Assembly (NCBI GenBank): GCA_964412375.1
Contig: CAYPOD010000005.1
Span: 1 to 64,000, forward strand
From: CADEDV01 sp964412375
GTDB lineage: Bacteria > Bacteroidota > Bacteroidia > Chitinophagales > Chitinophagaceae
DNA: 64,000 nucleotides
Direction of reading: 5' to 3'
Notes under the pieces: model-generated
Database searches by the model: none
What the model was told of the DNA's origin: nothing
Seen by the model: the letters and a program-made list of their open reading frames with translations, nothing else
In this document: one piece after another, positions 58,228-64,000 of the stretch
Position numbering within the stretch: position 1 is the first letter of the stretch
How the letters are laid out: every line of letters starts with the position of its first letter
Program-made: the position numbers and the translations under genes

Positions 58228-59706
58228 TTGAAAAGGCAGTCTGTGGTATTAAGAGACATATTATATAAGGTAGCCATCCGGTCGGTGGCAGGAGGAACAG
58301 ACAGGGAAATAACTGACATACAGATTGATTCGAGAAAAGTGAGACCAGGTGCTGTGTTTGTGGCGGTGAAGGGTTTTGCACAGGATGGTCACCAGTTCAT
58401 TGATAAAGCAATAGAAAACGGGGCAGCAGCCATTGTGTGTGAAGAAATGCCGGCAGTATTGAATGAAAAAGTCGAGTATGTGCAGGCAGAGAACAGCGCC
58501 GCTGCCGCAGGATATATGGCCCACAATTTTTATGGACAGCCATCAGAGAGAATGAAAATAGTGGGAATTACCGGCACGAATGGCAAGACAACCATTGCCA
58601 CATTATTATTTAAGCTCTTTACAGCGTTGGGATATAAATGCGGGTTGCTGAGCACTGTTGACAATCACATTGGTGATAAGATAGTGCCTGCCACGCATAC
58701 CACACCGGATGCTGTGAGCCTGAATGCTTTGTTGAAACAGATGATGGATGAAGGTTGTACCCATGTTTTCATGGAAGCCAGTTCACATGCCATTCAGCAG
58801 CATCGCATCACGGGGTTACGGTTTGCCGGAGGCATTTTCAGCAACATCACCCATGATCACCTGGATTATCACAAAACATTTGATGAATATATCCGGGTGA
58901 AGAAAACCTTCTTTGATGGGTTGCCGGCTGATGCTTTTGCCATCAGCAATGCAGATGACAAGCGGGGAGAAGTGATGCTGCAAAACACCAATGCAGGAAA
59001 GTATTTGTATAGCCTGAAAACGATGGCTGATTTTAAAGGAAAGATCCTGGAGAACAGTCTCACGGGTCTGATCATGACAGTGAATGAACAGGAAGTGCAT
59101 TTCAGGCTGATTGGTGAGTTCAATGCATATAACCTTCTCGCTGTGTATGGAACAGCCATTTGCATGGGAGAGGATAAACATGAAGTACTGCGTTGCCTGA
59201 GTGTGTTGACCGGTGCAGAAGGAAGATTTGATTATATGGTGTCAGCAAAAGATAAAGTGATAGCGATTGTAGATTATGCTCACACACCGGATGCTCTTTT
59301 AAATGTATTGGCAACGATCAAAAAACTCAGAAAGGGTTTTGAATCGGTGATCACGGTAGTGGGTTGCGGAGGTGACAGGGATAAAACAAAAAGACCGGTG
59401 ATGGCAGCAGCGGCTTGCGAGCATAGTGATAAGGCCATTTTCACCAGTGATAACCCGAGAAGTGAGGACCCGGTGCAGATCATAAAGGATATGGAAGAAG
59501 GATTGCCGGTTGCGTATAAAAGAAAATATATCCAGATCGCTGACAGAAAAGAGGCCATAAAAACAGCGATCAGTCTGGCCAAACCGGAAGACATTGTGCT
59601 GGTAGCCGGCAAAGGACATGAGAAGTACCAGGAGATAAAAGGAGTGAAACATCATTTCGACGATAAAGAAGTAGTGAGAGAGATGTTTGAATTGTTAGAT
59701 AAGTAA
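58228..59706 (+). CDS. murE: UDP-N-acetylmuramoyl-tripeptide synthetase (meso-diaminopimelate type)
   Basis: Adds the third amino acid to UDP-MurNAc-L-Ala-D-Glu. The 492-residue product has the ATP loop GITGTNGKTTIATLL at 114-122, HTTPDAVSLNALL, ASSHAIQQHR, YAHTPDALLNVL and DNPRSEDP at 408-415. The DNPR motif is the one associated with meso-diaminopimelate in E. coli MurE. The start is uncertain: a TTG at 58228 is used, but a GTG at 58243 (giving MVLRDILYKV) would fit the family's N-terminus equally well. The preceding ftsI ends ten bases earlier. Confidence 0.95.
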   Translation: MKRQSVVLRDILYKVAIRSVAGGTDREITDIQIDSRKVRPGAVFVAVKGFAQDGHQFIDKAIENGAAAIVCEEMPAVLNEKVEYVQAENSAAAAGYMAHNFYGQPSERMKIVGITGTNGKTTIATLLFKLFTALGYKCGLLSTVDNHIGDKIVPATHTTPDAVSLNALLKQMMDEGCTHVFMEASSHAIQQHRITGLRFAGGIFSNITHDHLDYHKTFDEYIRVKKTFFDGLPADAFAISNADDKRGEVMLQNTNAGKYLYSLKTMADFKGKILENSLTGLIMTVNEQEVHFRLIGEFNAYNLLAVYGTAICMGEDKHEVLRCLSVLTGAEGRFDYMVSAKDKVIAIVDYAHTPDALLNVLATIKKLRKGFESVITVVGCGGDRDKTKRPVMAAAACEHSDKAIFTSDNPRSEDPVQIIKDMEEGLPVAYKRKYIQIADRKEAIKTAISLAKPEDIVLVAGKGHEKYQEIKGVKHHFDDKEVVREMFELLDK

Positions 59707-59731
59707 ACAAAATAATTAACCAGACACCAAC

Positions 59732-61009
59732 ATGCTGTATCATCTCTTTGATTGGTTAAAACAGCAGGAGATCAGTTTTCCCGGCAGCAACCTGATGAAC
59801 TTCATCACGGTGAGGGTGCTGCTGGCTGTGTTGTTGTCTTTGCTTATCACCACAGTTTATGGGAAAAGACTGATACGGTTACTTCAGAAAAAACAGGTGG
59901 GTGAAACCGTGAGAGACCTGGGTCTGGCCGGTGAGCAAAGCAAAAAAGGCACACCAACCATGGGCGGGTTGATCATTATTGCCGGTATCATCATCCCCAC
60001 ATTGCTCTTTGCAAGACTGGATACGGTTTACATCATCCTGATGCTGGTGGCTACGGTGTGGTTGGGTATAATTGGTTTTGTAGATGATTACCTGAAACTG
60101 CGGGCCAGGAAAATAGCGCAGCAACAGGGAGTTGCTTATAAAAAAGGAGATAAAGACGGATTGGCAGGGTGGTTCAAGATTTTCGGGCAGGTTGGTTTGG
60201 GAATAACGGTTGGACTGGTGCTCTATTTTAACAGCAGTGTAAACATCTGGAGAGAGTACCAGGGTGTTCCAAGGCCGGGTGATTCAACAATAAGAACAGT
60301 AGAAGTGAATGGTAACGTTAAAAACTTTGCAGTAACAAAAGAACCTATTACCACGATACCATTTGTAAAGAACCATGAGTTCAATTACACCAAATTGTTG
60401 CCGGCAGCCTGGAGAGAGTATTCCTGGTTGCTGTATATACTGATTGTGATCTTTATTATCACAGCAGTATCGAACGGGGCCAACATCACAGATGGACTGG
60501 ATGGGCTGGCGGCAGGAAGCTCTGCCCTGATCGGTGTTTGTTTGGGCATATTCGCCTATGCCAGCGGCAACTTCTTTTTTGCCGACTATCTCAACATCAT
60601 GTATATCCCCAACCTGGGTGAGTTGTCCATATTCATTGCTGCGATGATCGGGGCTTGTATAGGATTTCTCTGGTATAATTCATATCCCGCCCAGGTATTT
60701 ATGGGAGATACAGGCAGTCTCACATTAGGAGGCATCATTGCAGCACTGGCCATCATTGTTCACAAGGAATTACTGATCCCGATATTCTGTGGTGTGTTCT
60801 TCGTGGAATTGGTGAGTGTGATGCTGCAAGTCACTTATTTCAAATACACGAAAAAGAAATATGGGGTGGGAAGACGGATCTTTTTAATGAGTCCATTGCA
60901 CCACCATTACCAGAAAAAGGGATTACATGAAGCAAAGATTGTGACGAGATTCTGGATTGTGACTGTTCTGTGTGTATTGCTGAGTATAGCAACGCTAAAA
61001 ATGAGATAA
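59732..61009 (+). CDS. mraY: phospho-N-acetylmuramoyl-pentapeptide transferase
   Basis: Integral membrane enzyme that puts the MurNAc-pentapeptide on undecaprenyl phosphate, making lipid I. The 425-residue product has about ten membrane helices. GKRLIRLLQKKQVGETVRDL, KKGTPTMGGLIIIAGI, FVDDYLKLR, NITDGLDGLAAGSS, MGDTGSLTLGG and the HHHYQKKG loop are all present. A stretch of about 90 residues (WREYQGVPRPGDSTIRTVEV and following) is a lineage-specific insertion in the periplasmic region. A 217-base gap separates it from murD. Confidence 0.97.
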   Translation: MLYHLFDWLKQQEISFPGSNLMNFITVRVLLAVLLSLLITTVYGKRLIRLLQKKQVGETVRDLGLAGEQSKKGTPTMGGLIIIAGIIIPTLLFARLDTVYIILMLVATVWLGIIGFVDDYLKLRARKIAQQQGVAYKKGDKDGLAGWFKIFGQVGLGITVGLVLYFNSSVNIWREYQGVPRPGDSTIRTVEVNGNVKNFAVTKEPITTIPFVKNHEFNYTKLLPAAWREYSWLLYILIVIFIITAVSNGANITDGLDGLAAGSSALIGVCLGIFAYASGNFFFADYLNIMYIPNLGELSIFIAAMIGACIGFLWYNSYPAQVFMGDTGSLTLGGIIAALAIIVHKELLIPIFCGVFFVELVSVMLQVTYFKYTKKKYGVGRRIFLMSPLHHHYQKKGLHEAKIVTRFWIVTVLCVLLSIATLKMR

Positions 61010-61226
61010 GGTCGTGAAATGGGAGGTTGTTAAAGTGAGCAGTTTTTCGCAGGCTGACGTATCACGACTCATGAAATAATTACTGAAAAACCCATGATTC
61101 TGATCTAAAATCCAAACCCGTTGAAATTCCTGTTCTGATCCAACCGTATTGTGGTGCAGTATTTAGAAAACTAATGCTTGTGAAAAACCCAATTCCGTAC
61201 AATGCCCTGTGAAGTGCAAATGAGGC

Positions 61227-62567
61227 ATGAGCAAAAGAATGGTCATACTGGGAGGTGGTGAAAGTGGCGTTGGCGCTGCTTTACTGGCGAAACAAAAGGG
61301 GTATGATGTATTTCTTTCCGACGGAAGTTCTTTGAAGGAATCGTATCGTAACGAACTGCTGCAGGCCGGAGTGGAGTTTGAAGAAGGCCGCCACAGCGAG
61401 GAGAGAATCTTATCGGCTGATGAGGTGATGAAAAGCCCGGGAATACCGGAGAAAAATGAGCTGGTAAAAAAGATAAGGGCAAAAGACATCGCCATTATCA
61501 GTGAGATTGAACTGGCTTATCGCTTCAAGGGCGACTGCAGGATCATTGCCATCACCGGCAGCAATGGCAAAACCACTACCACAGCGCTTACATATCATAT
61601 CTGTAAGGAAGCAGGCCTGGATGTGGCGCTGGTGGGAAACATTGGTTATTCGTTTGCCCGGCAGGTGGCGGAGAATCCGAAACCATTGTATGTAGCCGAG
61701 ATCAGCAGTTTCCAGCTGGATGATATCAAAACATTCAGACCGGATATCGCCATCCTGACCAATATCACTGAAGACCATCTCGACCGATACGATTACAATT
61801 TCGAAAATTATATCCGCAGCAAATTCCGGATAACAATGAATCAGCAGGCAAATGATCATTTCATTTACTGTGCCGATGATGAAGTAACTATGAAATACAT
61901 AAACAAATTCAATATTCAATCCAAACAACTGCCAATAAGTATGAAAAGAGAACTACCGAACGGAGCATTTATAAAAGATGGGGACATGTATATCCGCACA
62001 GGACAGGATTTTACTTCTATGAGTGTATTTGATTTTGCATTAAAGGGAAAACATAACCAGTATAACACAATGGCAGCCTGTGTGGCAGCAACAACAATGG
62101 ATATCCGCAAAGAAAAGATTAGGGATGCTGTACAGAATTTCCAAAGTCTCGAACACCGGATGGAGTATGTGGCCACCATCCGCGGTGTGGAGTTTATCAA
62201 TGACAGCAAGGCTACCAACGTCAACTCTGCCTGGTATGCATTGGAAAGTATGACCAAGCCCACCATCCTCATTTTAGGCGGCGTGGACAAGGGTAATGAT
62301 TATTCACTGATCGCAGACCTGGTAAAAGAAAAAGTAAAAGCCATCATTTGCCTTGGTACCGACAACCGGAAAATTCATGAGGCATTTGGCAACATAGTTA
62401 GCCCTATTGTAAACACCGGCAGCGCCCTGGAAGCCGTACATGCTGCCTTTCATTTTTCATCAAAAGGAGATGTGGTGCTGCTGAGCCCGGCCTGTGCCAG
62501 TTTTGACCTTTTTAAAAATTATGAGGACAGGGGCAACCAGTTCAAACAAGCAGTGAGAGATTTATAA
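61227..62567 (+). CDS. murD: UDP-N-acetylmuramoylalanine-D-glutamate ligase
   Basis: Adds D-Glu to UDP-MurNAc-L-Ala. The 446-residue product has the N-terminal Rossmann-like VILGGGESGVGAALLAKQ, the ATP loop ITGSNGKTTTTAL at 109-120, the conserved EISSFQLDDIKTFRPDIA, NITEDHLDRYDYNFENYI (read in parts), EFINDSKATNVNSAWYALE and ILILGGVDKG. The three Mur-ligase domains are intact. Its stop codon shares one base with the ftsW ATG. Confidence 0.97.
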   Translation: MSKRMVILGGGESGVGAALLAKQKGYDVFLSDGSSLKESYRNELLQAGVEFEEGRHSEERILSADEVMKSPGIPEKNELVKKIRAKDIAIISEIELAYRFKGDCRIIAITGSNGKTTTTALTYHICKEAGLDVALVGNIGYSFARQVAENPKPLYVAEISSFQLDDIKTFRPDIAILTNITEDHLDRYDYNFENYIRSKFRITMNQQANDHFIYCADDEVTMKYINKFNIQSKQLPISMKRELPNGAFIKDGDMYIRTGQDFTSMSVFDFALKGKHNQYNTMAACVAATTMDIRKEKIRDAVQNFQSLEHRMEYVATIRGVEFINDSKATNVNSAWYALESMTKPTILILGGVDKGNDYSLIADLVKEKVKAIICLGTDNRKIHEAFGNIVSPIVNTGSALEAVHAAFHFSSKGDVVLLSPACASFDLFKNYEDRGNQFKQAVRDL

Positions 62568-63826
62568 TGGATACAGTAAAAGACATACGATTAAGTGAGT
62601 TGGGGAATTTCAATACTCAGAAATTACTCAGTAAAACCAAAGGCGACAAAGTAATTTGGGCGTTGGTGCTGTTATTGACATTATTTTCCCTGCTGGCCGT
62701 GTATAGTGCCACAGGTTCACTGGCATATAAAAATTATAAAGGAAACACAGAGATTTATCTTTTTAAGCAGGTTGCTTTTATAGCAGTGGGTTTCCTGGTC
62801 ATCTATTTTGCCCACCTGGTTAATTATACCATGTATTCAAAGGTGGCGCAGATCGCTTTCCTGTTGTCAATGCCACTCCTGCTCTACACTTTATTCTTTG
62901 GGGTGAAAATGAATGAAGGCAGCCGCTGGATAAGATTGCCGATCATCAATATGACCATGCAAACATCCGATTTTGCCAAACTGGCTTTGTTCATGTACCT
63001 GGCCAGGCTGATGAGCAAAAAGCAGGAAATTATCAAAGATTTTAAAAAAGGATTTTTACCGGTTATGATACCCGTGGCCATCACCTGTTTGCTGATAGCC
63101 CCGGCCAATCTTTCTACAGCATTACTCTTAGGAGCCAGTTGCCTGATGTTATTGTTTATCGGCAGGGCCAAAACAAAACACATTTTGGTAACTATCGGCA
63201 TAGCATGCATTCCAATTGTTTTCCTGGTGGCAGCTGCGATGGTGCGACATAATAGCGGAAAAGAAGAAGCAGTTGTGGTGAAATCAAACGCATCAGGACT
63301 TACTGGCCGTGTGAATACCTGGATCAACAGGGTTGAAAATTTTATATATGGAAGTAAAGCAGCAGACAATGATGAGATGTACCAGGTGAACCAGGCTAAA
63401 ATTGCCATTGCTAAAGGTGGCTTTTTGGGTGTGGGTCCCGGTAACAGCACCACAAGGGATTATTTGCCCCAGGCCTATAATGATTTCATCTATGCGATCA
63501 TTATTGAAGAGTATGGATTGGCAGGCGGCTTGTTCCTGGTGTTTATTTATCTCGTTTTCCTGTACAGGTGCATTCGGATCTTTAAACGTTGCCCGTATGC
63601 TTTCGGGGCATTCCTTGCATTGGGATTGAGTTTTACACTGGCCATCCAGGCTATTGCAAATATGGCGGTAACCGTGAATTTATTTCCAGTAACCGGTGTG
63701 ACACTACCCCTGGTGAGTATGGGCGGAACCAGTTTCATATTTACCTGCCTGGCGATAGGAATTATTTTAAGTGTGGCGAGAAACGTGGAGCAAACAGAAG
63801 GAAAGGCTCAGCCAGAATCTGTATAA
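62567..63826 (+). CDS. ftsW: peptidoglycan glycosyltransferase FtsW
   Basis: Septal SEDS polymerase that joins lipid II into glycan strands together with FtsI. The 419-residue product has about ten membrane helices. Motifs include LFSLLAVYSATGSLAY, NEGSRWIRLPIINMTMQTSDFAKLAL (read in parts), PANLSTALLLGASCLMLL, GGFLGVGPGNSTTRDYLPQAYNDFIYAIIIEE, again in parts, and NLFPVTGVTLPLVSMGGTS. The catalytic Asp of SEDS proteins is expected in the large periplasmic loop. Start ATG overlaps the murD stop by one base (TAATG). Confidence 0.96.
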   Translation: MDTVKDIRLSELGNFNTQKLLSKTKGDKVIWALVLLLTLFSLLAVYSATGSLAYKNYKGNTEIYLFKQVAFIAVGFLVIYFAHLVNYTMYSKVAQIAFLLSMPLLLYTLFFGVKMNEGSRWIRLPIINMTMQTSDFAKLALFMYLARLMSKKQEIIKDFKKGFLPVMIPVAITCLLIAPANLSTALLLGASCLMLLFIGRAKTKHILVTIGIACIPIVFLVAAAMVRHNSGKEEAVVVKSNASGLTGRVNTWINRVENFIYGSKAADNDEMYQVNQAKIAIAKGGFLGVGPGNSTTRDYLPQAYNDFIYAIIIEEYGLAGGLFLVFIYLVFLYRCIRIFKRCPYAFGAFLALGLSFTLAIQAIANMAVTVNLFPVTGVTLPLVSMGGTSFIFTCLAIGIILSVARNVEQTEGKAQPESV

Positions 63827-63837
63827 CGAGAGCCGCG

Positions 63838-64000
63838 ATGGGAAAAAAGATAATTATAGCAGGCGGTGGCACAGGCGGGCATATTTTTCCTGCGATTGCG
63901 ATAGCCAATGCGCTGAAGAAAATGGATGAGAGTATTGAGATTTTGTTTGTCGGTGCAAAGGGAAAGATGGAAATGGAAAAAGTGCCGCAGGCCGGGTATA
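63838..64000 (+). CDS. murG: UDP-N-acetylglucosamine transferase MurG, 5' part
   Basis: First 54 codons of the GT that adds GlcNAc to lipid I to make lipid II; the gene runs past the end of the window. The N-terminus MGKKIIIAGGGTGGHIFPAI has the MurG G loop 1 (GGGTGGHIFPA), and FVGAKGKMEMEKVPQAGY fits the next element (GxxxxxExxxVPxxG). The start is the ATG 11 bases after the ftsW stop. Confidence 0.93.
   Translation, partial: MGKKIIIAGGGTGGHIFPAIAIANALKKMDESIEILFVGAKGKMEMEKVPQAGY

Overview
The window reads as ordinary chromosome of a Bacteroidota bacterium, most likely a Chitinophagaceae relative. The evidence is: type IX secretion (T9SS) sorting domains on secreted proteins; a SprB-repeat adhesin; start codons without Shine-Dalgarno sequences; -33/-7 promoters of the TTTG-N20-TAnnTTTG kind (clearest before atpD and gltA); an F1 epsilon subunit reduced to its beta domain; and Bacteroidota gene orders such as atpD-atpC apart from the other ATP synthase genes. 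G+C is in the forties by eye. I saw no rRNA, tRNA, CRISPR array, transposase or prophage gene.

Layout. 1-10 kb: (p)ppGpp synthetase/hydrolase, a large T9SS adhesin, purA, a disordered acidic protein, a PabB/TrpE-type chorismate enzyme and a lytic transglycosylase. 10-19 kb, mostly minus strand: gatA, tatA, rplS, rny, zapA, a coiled-coil gene and pheT, interrupted by a plus-strand thioredoxin-fold gene and an 84-residue protein. 19-30 kb: citrate synthase, an LptF/G permease, a nuclease/phosphatase-fold protein, tgt, engB, small envelope proteins, a secreted metalloprotease pair, and a GbsR-type regulator with two small membrane proteins. 30-43 kb: a TonB-domain protein, a flotillin/NfeD pair, a metallophosphoesterase-PQQ propeller fusion, pyruvate dehydrogenase E2, dnaX, a GNAT-like protein, a TPR protein and an MsbA-like ABC exporter. 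43-47 kb: two divergent paralogous glycosyltransferases and a methyltransferase, probably for surface glycans. 47-54 kb: atpD and atpC split by a four-helix-bundle gene, then DUF4197, YqgE, a histidine kinase, queA and DUF3052. 54-64 kb: the division and cell wall (dcw) cluster mraZ-rsmH-ftsL-ftsI-murE-mraY-murD-ftsW-murG, with murG running off the end.

The dcw genes build lipid II and the septal machinery; MurE carries the DNPR motif that indicates meso-diaminopimelate. tgt and queA are both queuosine genes but lie 30 kb apart. Most other genes are housekeeping.

The observations I would follow up first are: a nine-A run inside dnaX where either slipped frame stops within a few codons (a likely gamma/tau switch); an inverted-repeat-bordered four-helix-bundle gene wedged between atpD and atpC; an intrinsic-terminator hairpin lying inside the first codons of the pabB-like gene; and decamer GTG repeats over the mraZ promoter that look like MraZ operators.
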